From Lucifuga dentata (Eukaryota; Chordata; Actinopteri; Ophidiiformes; Bythitidae), in the NCBI GenBank assembly GCA_014773175.1, contig VXCM01000753.1, positions 153,501 to 217,500 of the forward strand: DNA of 64,000 nt, in the 5' to 3' direction. The position numbers were made by a program, and so were the translations under genes. The notes under the pieces were generated by a model that searched no databases, had not been told where the DNA came from, and worked only from the letters and a program-made list of their open reading frames with translations. Positions 45,361 to 58,233 of the stretch are shown here, piece by piece. How positions within the stretch are numbered: position 1 is the stretch's first letter; every line of letters starts with the position of its first letter.

Positions 45361-47216
45361 ATTGAGATTTGTAAATGATCATCACTGTGTGGAACAGAAG
45401 ATCAGTCGTTACTGTTTTGAGTGGATATAATTCAGGACTTTTTAAATAGACATTTAAGTCCTTATGAGACTTTCATGTCCTCTTGGTGACTGCTGGATAT
45501 AAACCTTCCATGTCAGTTTTTAAAATTTATTCCAACACATATTGTTTTCTTAACATCAACAGAAAGACAACAGAACAATAGCCACACTAATATTTAATAT
45601 TAAATACAATGCTACAGCGGAATTCTAGATTATTATTATAAATCACCATGTGCAAAACATACTAAGAAGTATTAAAATAAGCACTAATGTTATTCAGATC
45701 TAAACTAGTTAAACTGAATTGCCCTTTGAATCTTACAACTACAGAGAAACACTACAATCGTCAACAAGTTCTGGAAGCCAGCAGTTAGTTTTAGGAAATT
45801 TCAGCTTTTCTGTCCAGCACTGAGAAATACTGGGAGGGTTGAATTTAATTAACTGCCAAGCTCAACTCTAACAAGTTCTTTGTAGTTCAGCGTTCAAATC
45901 TCACTGGAAGTCTTCAGAGAGCCAAAGCCAACTTTGCATTCATGAGGGGAGCAAATACTACAGCAGCCCTCCATAACCTTGATGAAATGTGCATTTCACC
46001 TTAGGCTACGAATGGAGAACATAAAAACCCTGAATCATTACATTAAAACAGGTTGAAAGACTTCCCTGCCTGATAACTTTGAAACAGCACACCACATTAG
46101 ATCAAAAACGGTCGAGTCTTTATTTATTTAATTTCTCGTTCTTGAGACTAAGTTTACATGGACAGGTCGGTCTCCAGCTGGTACAAACTAAAGAACACAG
46201 TTTTTAAGGCACAAAATGAATGCAGATCTGCAGGTTGTGCTTTTACACATGTTAGGAGCAGGAAGTCCCGCTGGCTCCATGCATTGGTCCAGACCATACT
46301 GCCCAGCCGCCCTCTGATGTCTCTCTCTCTGAGCCTTTTGGTATGCTGACAGTACACAGACTGCAATCAACATCTGCTAATTTCTGTCTATTAACCGTAT
46401 TGTCATAACACACGATCATGATGTTTTGTTTGTACGGCTGAACTGAGACTTATGACCCTAATCCATCATCTGCTTGTCATATTTTTATGCGTTGTCTGTG
46501 CAGTTCCCTGCAGCCCAAAGCAAGCATATTACAAGGCCCTGTTTAAGTTATTGGCCAGCTGCTCGAGCCGTGCCCAGCTGAAGAGGTCATTGTGTTTCTC
46601 TCCTTTTTTTTCCTCTCCACTTTTCCTCTCTCAGAATACCACGCTGTAGCACAGTCAGTGCCAAGCATAATACAAACCGTATGTCCTGTGAAGATATCGT
46701 TTGCATCCCAGTGTGGCTGAATATTTTAGCAGGCCTCACATCTTCTCCATGCACAGGCAACGACACAGTGGTGGACACAGTCAAAACTTAATGTATGAAA
46801 TGTGGGATCTAACAAGTACAATTCACAGTATAAGCATCTCTTATTTAGGCTGTCACAGCATGAGCAGTTGCTGTGACAATTTTTACATCGCACGAAACCC
46901 ATATTCCGATATCATATTTTAGTACCGGTGGAAACAAATGTCGGAATCTATAATTTTAGATTTATGTTATGCAGCTGCTGGCATTTGAATGCCATAAATG
47001 CCAAATGGTTCAACAATAAACATCTTTATTAGAATCCAAATGTTCTGCTTGTCATGATACAGTGGCACGCACTGCACAGCAAAAGTATGGAAACAATGAA
47101 AGTCAATGATAACGTATAACATAATATTCTATATTATATTTGGAGAGTGCCATTGGATAAATCTGTAGTTAAAGCTGTAATGGGTTAAAATTCTTTACAG
47201 AAATTGTCAAACGTAC
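45361..47216. other. Non-coding segment
   Basis: 45361-46100 is AT-rich. 46140-46420 and 46450-46900 are mixed unique sequence; the short opposing frames there have no domain. No repeat family recognised. Confidence 0.5.
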
Positions 47217-47238
47217 AAAAAAAAAAAAAAAAAAAAAA
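47217..47238. repeat. Poly(A) tract
   Basis: 22 consecutive A. Confidence 0.9.
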
Positions 47239-47280
47239 GCTCAAGTGTTTTACTCTTTGCTCCTATAATATGGTTTAATA

Positions 47281-47326
47281 CATAAATATGAATATTCAGG
47301 ATACATAAATATAAATATTCAGGATG
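47281..47326. repeat. 23-bp tandem duplication
   Basis: CATAAATATGAATATTCAGG plus ATA (47281-47303) is repeated at 47304-47326 with two mismatches and no N, so it is a real, slightly diverged duplication. Confidence 0.85.
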
Positions 47327-48199
47327 ATTTATTACCTAATTTTGCTTGGGTCTACAAATTAAAATGACATTACACACTGGCTAATTTTATCTGTTATTTC
47401 ATATATTATATTATGTTTTTGTATCGTCATAAGAAGCAGCATTCACACACGTTCTCATGATATTGCACTCCATGAAGACATGTAGCGCTATTTTTACTCT
47501 TAGCCATATAAGCCACTGTATAGTGAAAGTATGAATGCATAAGTGTTGGACATTTCGTACATTCAGCCGCGTTGTCCAGTCTATGATAAACGTTATTGTT
47601 ACAGGGGTTTCTGCCCATTTTGAGATGAATAGGCTTTGCCTTTGCCCATTGTGAAATGAATGGCTTCAGAGTGAATGTCCTCTTGAGGACAGTCGATGCA
47701 TATCACCGCAGACTGGAGAGCCTTTCCTTTTCCCTGCTCGACATCGTGTTGATAGACATGGGCAGTATTTTTCCTTGTTAAGAAAGGGCCTTGTTTATTC
47801 TGCAGGTAATGATCCAAATCCAGTAGACATTTGCCCCACAGGAAGGGGAACGCTCACTCAAGTTTGTCATTTCATTTCTACTGTAAAATCCATTAAATCC
47901 ACACACTGAGGGTCTCTTTTTCATGCTTGTATTTGTCATTTTCTTTTTCCTCTTTTGGAAGAGCTGTATGCCGGGTCTTCTTCTTAGATGTAAAGTTTGC
48001 AGCAGTGGTAAAATGCATTTAAAACTCAAACAATGAGTTAATCTGGAAAGATTGAATCATCTGGCACGTTCTCTCATAGCATGCGTGGATTACGCTCTGA
48101 GTTGACAACATATCCACAAGTATTTATTTGCTTGAACACCATGTAAGAATGGGAGCAAGATTTCCACATTGTTCCCAGTTGGATTGTTGTTTTTTTGTT
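47327..48199. other. Non-coding segment
   Basis: Unique sequence with several short minus-strand frames (63-83 aa), none with recognisable features. Confidence 0.5.
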
Positions 48200-48690
48200 T
48201 GTTTTGTGTTTGTTTTCCCCACTCCAGCAGATTTTTGGTCAGCCATGTGAAATTAATCTGAGAGAAAATAAACAGCAGAGCCCAACAACTAATACAGTTA
48301 ATTGTCTTAGTGCTTTTCTGGCTGGCCGCTCGCTAACAGCTGGTCGTCCTGGCTCATGGCACCACTTCAGCCAGCCTTTGAGATAATAACTTTTGCATCT
48401 GCCAAAGAAGTGGCTGTTACTGCCCACAGAATTTACAACTCACAAGCGGAAACAGAGACTCCGACAGAATTTTCTATGCACGGCTCTTTGAATTTTATTA
48501 ATGCAATGCAAACACAGTCCTTCCAACACATTAAATTGTTGATGTTATGCGAATACACTCCGGAATTGCAGATCCTCATTAACATTATTTGCATGTTAAT
48601 CTGCATCTTTTTAATTAGTGATATTATTTATGCACATAATTTTCACCCGGTGATGCCAAGTCGCAGGCACATTAATTAATCTACAGAGAT
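48200..48690. promoter_or_regulatory. Strong candidate conserved non-coding element
   Basis: Repeat-free. It contains an octamer ATTTGCAT at 48587-48594, TTTTTAATTAGTGATATT around 48608-48625, ATTTATGCACATAATTTTCA and CACATTAATTAATC at 48669-48682. The 107-aa frame at 48356-48679 would place these motifs inside a peptide that resembles no family, so I prefer an enhancer. CCACTCCAGCAG at about 48219-48230 looks like a 3' splice site, but no donor or coding pattern supports an exon. Confidence 0.45.
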
Positions 48691-49052
48691 GCCAAACTGT
48701 TTTTCCTCCACTTTTATTTGTTTACACCGTGTTCTGGATTCAGGGAGAAGTTGGAGGAAAAAGGGGAAAAAATGCCTAAAAGATGAATAAAAGTAGAAAG
48801 ACAAGATTAACTAAAAGCCCTTTTTGTTTTCATAATTCATATTATAATATTAGCCAAATGTCACATGTATATTTTTCCTCTCCTCTTCCCTTCTTCTTCC
48901 CTCTGAGATTGGTTATTCAGTTACACTACCTTGATGTATTATTAAAATCCATAATGGACTCCTGAGGCTTCCCTCCGTTCTCTTCTTCATTTACAGAATA
49001 TAGTCAGTGTTATTCTAATCTCCCTACAACACCGTCATGCATAGGCAATGAG
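48691..49052. other. Non-coding segment
   Basis: A-rich near 48755-48780, then C/T-rich to 48900. No gene recognised. Confidence 0.5.
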
Positions 49053-49080
49053 CCCCCAACCCCAACCCCACCACCTACCC
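49053..49080 (-). other. Potential G-quadruplex (minus strand)
   Basis: On the plus strand C5, C4, C4 and a final C3 are separated by AA, AA and a short spacer. The minus strand therefore carries four G runs with two 2-base TT loops. Confidence 0.5.
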
Positions 49081-51949
49081 AGCAGCCCCTGTGAGATCAG
49101 CCACCAGATAAACACTCCATGGGGCTCACGAAAAGTCTTAAGACGAGGCCTCACTTATGATACTTTATGCAAAACAAAGGCAAAAGCACTAACACTTTCC
49201 AGCCACTCTAAGAGTTGCTTGTACTGAAACTACAATACTATATCCACAGTATTACATACTGTACTGTGCTATCGCTGCTGTCATATTACTGAATCAATAA
49301 TGTCCTGAAACATGCAAACTGTTTGTTAAAAAAAAAAAAAGTAAGCGTAATTGTGTGGTAATTTAACAATATATACTATTAGTTATATTGAAAAAGCTAG
49401 AGCTAGATGTGAAATATGCACTTTTCTTAGTATGTTTTTTTGTTTGTTTGTTTTTGACTTTTTTTTTTAAGTGTTTCCAGTCATTGGTCCATTTCAGGCA
49501 AAGGTGATTCTGCTCCAGAAGATTTTGCTTAGATCTTCTGACAAGTAAAAACTAGATATTATAATAACATACAGGACAGTTTATTATACCACAGTATGAT
49601 GCAATGCACTGAAAACAGCAGTGTCACAAGCATAGAACACACAGAAGCACAGAGAGCAGGAGAGAATGCCACAATGCTGCTTTTGTAGCTGTAATAACTG
49701 GCATGCAACTCTGTCTATGCAACTTTTGTTCATACATGGCAGCATGGTGCCATATTTATATGTTAAGCTGCATGGCAACATAATCATTTAATGATTGCAG
49801 ATATTGATGGCACAATAGAATAGGAAAATGTGCATCTCTGTATGTTTGGGACTGGTGCTTCCAAGGAGAAATATGAAAAACAGAAAAAGGAGAAGTGAAT
49901 ATATCATGCTCTAAATTTATTTAGTCTTATAATGTTTATTAAAGGCCTTTATAAGACAAGTACTGATATTGATGATATTCCAAATATTCTAACTCTTTAG
50001 TCAGTGTAAGAATATTATATTGATTTGTATTGTTTTTATTAATTTTTTTATAATATAAGGGATCAGGATGTAGATTTAGCCTTTGTTGTACCGTTGTGCA
50101 AGAGCACGGCTGTGGGATCATGAGCCAGTTTTGCAAAGTGTGAAACTAAGAAGTAAGTCTGGAATTTAAACTGTAAATTATTTTTTTAAAGTTATGTATT
50201 TTAAAAAAAAAAGTGGGCATAATAATCATATCATACCAACTGAAATCACTATAGTACTCATATTGACTTGTGCTCTATTATAAATAAAGCGTAATTAAGA
50301 TATTGTTTTGTTGAAGTGTTTAGTTGATAGGAGTGTGTTAAGCCATTTTGTATATTGAGCCACTGCTACATAAATGCTGAACAGTAACACTGGGATCCAA
50401 TTACATAATGCAGAGCCCCAGCCTTTCTGATTTGTTAGCCTATTATTGGAGAGTATCCAAAAATAAACTATCCATCCAACCCTAATAAACTGAAAGCACA
50501 ATCACAATTAATGAAACAACACTACAGAGACAATTCCTCAAGCAGAACACTGTGCCGTTATTAAGCACAGTGCTTCACACATAAGTTTGCTATATTTACT
50601 CGGGGCACAAATTTGGTTATTCACAGTCTCAGTATGCTTATATTGTTATTTTAAACAATGGTTCATTGTCCATTTTTTCAGCACAAAGATGGTGACAGCC
50701 ACAACAGCCCAAGTCAAGGTTTCCCATCCCACAACTATTTGGCAGTTTCTATAAATACTGTTCAGTATTCCCAGGATTTCTCAAATGTGGTTATTTATTT
50801 TCAGGCCATTTCCTTCAATCACTGACCAGCAAAACTGGACATTTCCAAACAATTAACTTTTGAGGATAAGGTAACTGCCAGCTACTGTATGCAGCAAGTA
50901 TGCAGTAAAAGTGCAACTTCCATAATGGTTTTATCTGATTGGCATATAAAAGATGCAGTAGTCTGACTCTTAATCTTATGATGGCCTGGGACAATGATTC
51001 AGATGTAAAGCTTCTGTGAGCTGAGTTAGCAGGAGCTGTCAAAACATTAAATCCACAGTTAGATCAGTTTCACAATCACCAGTAAGCCAAGTTACAGTGG
51101 CTTACTTCTGGGTTGTCTGCAATTTTAACATGCTACGCTTTAGAAACATGAAAACGGTAAACCTTTGTAAACGCAATAAAATGTCAAGTTTGGATTTGAG
51201 AAATGAATGATTGCCCCGATCAAATCTCACCTTGGCCACTCAATTCGTAACAGCTCCTCATCTTGCCACTACATGTAGTTATTCTGTCATGATAATACCA
51301 GGCCTAAGCTCTCAACTTCAGAAGGCATCTCTTTTATACCGCCGCTTTCCAAAGACAGTGATGCCACTGACAGTGGTGAGGCAAATCCTTCCGAGAGGTT
51401 TGGGTGGAATTTACAAGCTTACAGTGCATTGCCAGTGGCAGAAATGATACTGCAGGTAATTTGGCATATCATGTCCAGGAACCAGATCCTTAGATGGGAA
51501 TGATGAACATTTTAAAAAAGGGAGGAAAGAAAGAAATCTGGTGGGAAAAAGGCAGAGTAAAATCTTGGCATTCTATTGGCCATTCACATGAAACTGATAA
51601 GTCTGAAAACTCAAAAGACGCCCATTTTCTTCCTCTTGTCTCCACCTCCTAGAGGCTGATGAAAGTACCTTTTGTTCCTCAAATGCCTGTCTGTTATGTT
51701 AAATTGTGGAATTATTGATATGTGGTGACGAGGTCTCATACTTAAGCATGATATGAACAGAGATCAAACATCAACAGAGGAGTTTGCAAAATCTTTGTAC
51801 AGGTTGTGACTCCCACACTGTGTATGTGAGAAAACTCAAATGTTTCCTTTTTCCTTTCTTAGCTGGGAGAATGCAGGTTGCTGCATGGAGAATTTTGTCA
51901 CACTCAAATATTCTTCTCATCAAACTTAGTTTTATTTAAGTGGTGAACA
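49081..51949. other. AT-rich non-coding segment
   Basis: No gene recognised. A (TTTG)n patch lies near 49440-49455 and an A run near 50200-50210. The 78-aa frame at 51211-51447 has no domain. Confidence 0.5.
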
Positions 51950-52320
51950 TCCTTTAATACTTCATTAGGCTCCGACAATAAAGAAATCTCCTACATCAAA
52001 ATTGTCTCTATTTCAAAGTGGTGCCCAGGCACTGGCATTCCGCAGACCTCATTATGTCCATTCTTAAGCAGCTCAAAAGACAATTTGTAATTATTGCAGA
52101 CAATTATGTGAGGAAGTGATATCTCCCTCTTTGAGCAAAGCAGAGCGGTTTAAGATTTCTGCAGCCAGTCTTGTCGCAGTCATTATGGCATGGCACATCA
52201 AGATGTCCCCTTGACCTCAGTGACAGACTGAGGACTAGACCCCCACGTTATAATCTATATGCTTGATTTCCCATGTCAGGGGAGGGCCCTAAATGGATTT
52301 TTAATCCTAAACTAACCATG
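51950..52320. promoter_or_regulatory. Candidate conserved non-coding block
   Basis: Repeat-free. Contains AGACAATTTGTAATTATTGC, AGACAATTATGTGAGGAAG and GGATTTTTAATCC. Two near-identical ACAATT cores sit about 20 bp apart. Enhancer-like by appearance. Confidence 0.4.
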
Positions 52321-53130
52321 CTGCACATTGCATATAGTGTTCAGGTGAAAAGTTCTTTCCACCAACCTATTATACTGGGGCAAGTTGGGTCTGTAACCTG
52401 AATCACTGGAAAAATAATGCGCTAAGCCCCCAGTACTGTATAGGCGTTACACCGCAACAATGTGTTTCTTTCTTTCTGTTGATGCCATTGACTCCTCTTT
52501 GATGCAGCTCTGAAATGACTGAGCGCCACAGGCTATTTTCTCCCCGTTCAGGCAGCTCAATGGCCAGTCTGTCTGGCCTGTTTGTTTTCGACTAATTGCC
52601 TCAAGATCTAATAAGTTAGTGATGATGTACGTCGAGTCACCCGTGACCCCTGCCAAAAGAAATATTATGTCGCACTAAAACTCGCCTGGGTAGGAGCATG
52701 GTCCCTCTTTATCAGTCTAAATATTTCTAGCCTCCAAAGCTCCTGGTTTCAAATGTTTGGGTCAGTATGTGTTAAAGTAAGGTCACGAGAGCCCTGTAAT
52801 TACTATATTCTTCAAGGCATTTAGACTAGAATAGAGGAACTCAAGACCTGCTGAGGCTCGGGTTCGGGGTGGAGACAACAGTGCAGTTTGTAGGTCTGGA
52901 GCCACTGTTCCATAAAGAAAAGTGCATATGCAATTATGAATATTATGAATGTGCTCAAATTTGCCTTGTCTTTTCTGTTGTCGTGTCTCTCGTTTTGCCT
53001 CGTTCATCTTTTAAAGTTTAGAACTGCGAGGTTGGAAATGTTTCTATTACTATTAAGAGTCATCTTGCAAAATTGCCTGTAAATTGCTGCCTTCTTATTT
53101 TTGTTTTGTTACTGTGGTATTATAAATCAA
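52321..53130. promoter_or_regulatory. Candidate conserved non-coding blocks
   Basis: 52490-52760 (TTCGACTAATTGCCTCAAG, AAATATTATGTCGCACT) and 52795-53100 (ATGCAATTATGAATATTATG) are complex and repeat-free. The 69- and 74-aa minus frames have no domain. Confidence 0.3.
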
Positions 53131-56100
53131 ACAGCTGATGCCTGGAGACGCATGCTAATGATAGACCTCATGATACTGAACTTCAGCAACTGGAATCAAA
53201 GATGAATGGTTCTGGTTGGATCCATACACAGTCAATTTCAGCAACAAACCCTTAAAATAGTCTCACATGAGTAAAAGTTCCAGTGGGTGGAAACACTGTT
53301 ATTATTTTTTTTTTTTTTCCTCAGTCACTCATCACAGACCTTTTCTCACTTGCACTGAGGAGATATTTTAGCAAGCTTCAGTCAATTTGTGGTATTTTGT
53401 GTTTAAGACGTTGCTAAAATGTTTTCTTTTAATCTAAACTAAAAAGTGAAACTTTCATCAGATGTCACTAAATCCCAAAAATCGCTGAACTGCTCAAAAT
53501 ACACAGCCATCTTTACTGTAATCTTGTGTCTTGACTACGTTGTGGTATGCACACTACACAACTGAGCACAGACAAGCTGTACGCATTACAAGATCTGTCA
53601 CCTGGGAGGCGATGATCAATGTCTGATATTGCCGTTTGGGAAACCACGTAAGAAATTACAACATGAGGAACTGCACAGACAAAGTTAAAACATGCAAGAA
53701 GTCAAGATGATTTTTCCAATATGGACCCCCACAAGGAGGAGTTGTTTGCCATTCAAGTAGTGTATGTGTGATTTTGTGCAGAAAACTAAACAAGTGTGGT
53801 GACAGGCACTATGAGCGATTTGACTCTGTCCTGTGGTTCTTGTTGCAGATCAGAAAAGTTCTTTTGCGACTGGAAAGCCGGAGCTAAAATTGTCTTGTCT
53901 GAGTTTGGCATAAGGCATCATAAAACAGTAAGACCGACAACATTAATCCTTTTCCATCTTGCATGTCAATTTTTCCAGTGTTGGCACATCTTCTTGAGTA
54001 ACTCTTTTATGGAAAAACTGTTTGGAAATTGCCCCCAAAAATATAGTCTGTGTGGAGGTATAGAATGGCATAAATGTGTGTGTACAGTGATATTAACTTA
54101 TTAGCCATTTAGTTTAAACGACTTTTTCACATTGCATTGTTTATGAAGGAAGAAAAATGATAGTAAGGGGAACACTAAGGTTCTGCACTGACCATGCGTG
54201 GCTCATGCATTTTGATTGCACATATTTCTGTGGGGGTATTTATTTTTTTTCTCCAGCAAAGTATCTATGATACCCCACCTCCTCCTCTTTTATTTTCTGA
54301 ACGACAGACAGCAGTCCAAGCCAAAAAGCCATTTCACCTGCATTAATACACAATGAATAATGTATAAATCCCAATTATTTGGTATCATTTATGCAAAGAG
54401 TGTCACACAAGGCATACATAAAGCATTAAGGATGGTTAACCCATAAAGGAGTGGGAGAGTAGGAGAAGAGTGGAAGGTCAAACCTGACAGTCAGCTTTAT
54501 GTTTTTCTCTCTCTAGCTTTCTCAATCTCTCTGTTCATGTTATTTCACATTGAGAAAAATGCCTCACTGACCTGTGGATATTATTGTCCACTGTCATATC
54601 ACATGTATTGTATATATAAAGTATTATAAATATATCATAATAATTCAAATAGGTCTGAAAAATGCCCATCTTATGGTAATTTTTTTTTTTTAAATTACAG
54701 TAAACAATAGACAGAAACTAGGAGACAGTCAAAGTAGTATGTACACAAACCATGAAATAACATGTCAAACAGCTTAAGGACAGTGCCTTACTGTATCCTA
54801 TGATTTCAGATTCACATTGCATTGTAAGACCAACATAGTACTCAATTTTGCTGTGATTTCCTTATCTAAACAAATGCAATTATGTTTGGGTTAGCAGTGG
54901 TGCTTCCCAGGAGATGGACCATACCCCCTTGTCAGTGACTATCTCCCCCACTAATCCTGTCTTAGAAGGGTCTCTGTTAACAGGGATAAGGCATTGGCCT
55001 GGTATCCTAGGCTAGTAAGCTAAAGCTTATGTACAAAATGCTATTCAAGAGGCACTGCCTGCAGCTATTGGAACTGCGTGGATGTCCATATCATTCAGCC
55101 AGCCTAAATACGGAGGAATTTAGCCGTGGCTAAATCTTGGAGACTGACGTGGACATGTTAGCTGATAAGGAACAGGGGGAGTCTTATTTGGAATCAAATT
55201 GATGCATTATAGAGTCTGGAACATGGAGATCTGGTGTTTTCCAATGACAAATCCATAAACTCTCCAGCAAACATGCCCCTACTGTTGAAATCCCCTCCGC
55301 CTTGCCCATGGTTTACTGTACTACCAATCATGATGCTCATTCAAGTTCTGTTATATACTGAGAAAGCCACTGCATCAACTGAGCTTACAGCAATCATTCT
55401 TCAGTATGTCACCACAACATTTTCTGCTCATTGACAGTAAAGCCGTTTTTGTTACAAGTATGTTTTGGTTCAGATTGGTAAATCTCAGTCTTAAATAGTG
55501 ATAAAATTGTGTTCACTGTTTCCAGTGTCATGTGGCAGTCAGACACACATCAGTTCAGTGGATTCTATTTGAAGCAGTTCCCTGAAAGTTAAATCACTGT
55601 AAAGGGTCATCTTATTGACCCCATGGCAATGTGAAGAGCTTGACATCAAACCTCAGTCAATTTACTCCTTCTAGTGTGAACAAAATACTTCTCAGTTTCA
55701 CACATTTGGATGGATTAAGCTTTTAACACTTGCTGAAATCCAGTTCTTATCCTACAAACACTTGTGAAGTGTTTGTGACAGTGGATCTATATTAAGTGTG
55801 ACTGAGCGAGCTCCATAAGACCGGAAAAGGCAGCACATCTGTTCCCTGGCGTGATAACTTTGAACAACAGTCACACACACTGTTTTTCAATGACAAATGG
55901 TCAGTAAATGACCAGTTTCAGAGTTTAGCAACAAGTTCCTGAGACAGTCACAACACAACTGCATTTTTGGCACGGCAGTAAATCAGCAACATAAATCTCA
56001 GAATTCAGCATTTTGCTTTTTTTCATATGTAGTCCCTGAGCCTACTCGTTTGTCCAGTCATGTAAAATGATATAAGCAGACTGAGCTCACTTCCCATGTG

Positions 56101-56471
56101 AAGCAGCTTTAATGTACCAGAACAAACAGCAGCAGCTTTTTATGTTTGTCACTCACATTCCTGCATATTTCATCCCATGCTCTTTGCCACATTAGTACCA
56201 CGGCTCTTTGATGAGGGATGATGCACAAACAGTTGCGATACAGAGATACTGTGCATATGACATGCTTGCTGCACATGTAGATATGTGACCTTCATTTAGG
56301 ATATCAGAAGATTGTTAAATAATAACACCAAGGGTTAATGGATTTCATATGCTTTTCAATCTCACTACTGCAGTCACTTGATGCAACAGTACATGCAACC
56401 TTAACCTCAAGGAAATGGGAGAATTCTGTCAGTCACGCAGCACTTCCTACTGTTAGGTCTACATACATATG
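53131..56471. other. Non-coding segment
   Basis: Mostly AT-rich unique sequence. A T run lies near 53305-53320. 54340-54420 (CACCTGCATTAATACACAAT, CCCAATTATTTGG) looks enhancer-like. The 102-aa frame at 53796-54104 is Cys-rich but has no spacing pattern of a known zinc-binding domain. No gene. Confidence 0.45.
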
Positions 56472-56509
<38 letters not shown>

Positions 56510-56536
56510 ACATTCACACAACATGCACATTTTCAN

Positions 56537-56574
<38 letters not shown>

Positions 56575-56600
56575 ACATTCACACAACATGCACATTTTCA
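56472..56600. repeat. (AC)n microsatellite plus flank, duplicated around N
   Basis: 56472-56535 equals 56537-56600, with the N at 56536: an AC run followed by AGTATACATTCACACAACAT and GCACATTTTCA. Probable unmerged contig overlap. Confidence 0.9.
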
Positions 56601-56643
56601 GTCTACCATGCTACACAACCAGAACCCTGACAATCTCATTTAC

Positions 56644-56700
56644 TATATGCTAGCAAGCTTTAGCATGTTAGCAATTGGTAACATGTTAGCAATATTTTGC
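56644..56700. repeat. TAGCATGTTAGC-type repeat fragment
   Basis: ATGCTAGCAAGC, TAGCATGTTAGCAATTGG, ACATGTTAGCAAT. This resembles a common percomorph interspersed repeat built of GCTAACATGCTA units. Only a short piece is visible. Confidence 0.4.
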
Positions 56701-57598
56701 ATGCCAACTATGCTGTTGCACTTTACCTTTACGGAATCTGTTTGCATAAAATACAGCCATACTTCAGATCATCTGGCCTTTGGTGTTTTTATTACCCTCA
56801 CTGAAGTTGAAGGAGGGTCTGAAGGCCCAAATGAGGTACCATTATCTGTATTTTAATTTAGTCTGGTAGGTATCGGCACCCAAGTGCAACTTTGATTCTG
56901 TCAATGAAAACTTAGAAACAGAATATATTATAATCTTTTAGTGAAATTAATCCATAAAAAGTTAAGTAGCATTGCTTGACTTGTCCTCTAAAATTACAAA
57001 TCCACTGTATAAAACATTCTCGTATGTGCAGGAATAACTACTTAATCAGCCAAAACTGAATCATATATGCCAATTAGACATCTCAAACCATGTGACATGG
57101 ACATCAAATCATAAGAATATCTAATGTCAGTCGAATACAGGAAGGACTCAAGATGTGTGCACAAGGTTTAAGACAGCTAGAACAGATGGAAAATGAATGT
57201 GTGACCAGCATTTATCTTTATTTTTCAGTGATACCTGTGATTTTTAGCATTAACTCCAAACTGCTCTCACATGTATCAACTCATAGTTTCTCTGCCAAAA
57301 CACAGAAGGGCTTTTCCAGTATTTCATATGCTCTATTACAAAGTCCCCAATCCATATTTGCAAGGTTACTTGCCACCAAACTGTACGTGTAATCTCAATC
57401 TCATATGTTTGTGACATTAGAGTTTAAAAATCATATATTTCCACCGGTTCCTGAAGGCGGACAGAGGTTTAGGAACTCATCCACTGTAAGCAACTTAATT
57501 CTCTGTGTCACAGAGGACCAACATTTGTCTCATATTGGTGAACTATTCCAGATTCCTGTGCCAGGCCAAAAGGGTTTAGTCTTTGTACAGCCTCCTCA

Positions 57599-57600
<2 letters not shown>
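56701..57600. other. AT-rich non-coding segment
   Basis: Nothing recognised. Confidence 0.5.

Positions 57601-57636
<36 letters not shown>
57601..57636. repeat. (TC)n microsatellite
   Basis: About 18 TC units, then a degenerate C/T tail to about 57650. Confidence 0.95.
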
Positions 57637-57640
<4 letters not shown>

Positions 57641-58100
57641 CCTCTCCCCCCACTGCACTGTAAGTGTATTCCACATCTGACTGAATTATTGCTTGGCTGT
57701 TAGTCTTTTGGCCGCTGCTCCTATTTGTGCTACAAAAAAACATGAGATTTGCATTACGCTCATTTCAGGTGCTTGCCAAATATTTCACATTAGTTTCAGC
57801 TGGATGTGTGAATTATTGTTCAGATTTGATGAGCTTAGTAATGCAAATAAAGGTCACATCAGAATTTCCAGATGTGCTTGTGTCAATGGACGTGAGTGTA
57901 TTTGGAAAAAAGGATACCATTCAAACGGCAATGTGTTATGAGTCTGTCATACTGAACTCATTCGTCAAATGTCTGTTTTCAAATGGTCGGTGAGAGACAC
58001 CAGGATCGCAGTTGGAAGAGCCTCAGTCAAACGTTAGTTTATCCCTTGTGTTTACAACACACAAAAAAAGGTCATTGATATAAAAAAAAAAGCAAAACAC
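57637..58100. other. Non-coding segment
   Basis: Two overlapping plus frames (82 and 88 aa, 57693-57993) in different phases; neither shows a domain. Confidence 0.5.
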
Positions 58101-58233
58101 TTGAACCTGCTCAGAGCGGGGTCTTTTCTTTATCTCACCCCAACATTCCAGCAGCGCTTGAGGGGTNTTGAACCTGCTCAGAGCGGGGTCTTTTCTTTAT
58201 CTCACCCCAACATTCCAGCAGCGCTTGAGGGGT
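58101..58233. repeat. 66-bp duplication around N
   Basis: 58101-58166 equals 58168-58233, with the N at 58167. Unique sequence, so an assembly artefact is the likely cause. Confidence 0.9.

Noticed and set aside
48219..48427. Exon after a CCACTCCAGCAG acceptor-like site
   Set aside because: No donor, no protein-like frame, and the following sequence has the motif content of a regulatory element.
53796..54104. Cys-rich 102-aa frame as a zinc-binding protein
   Set aside because: Cysteine spacing matches no known zinc-binding pattern and neighbouring sequence shows no exon structure.
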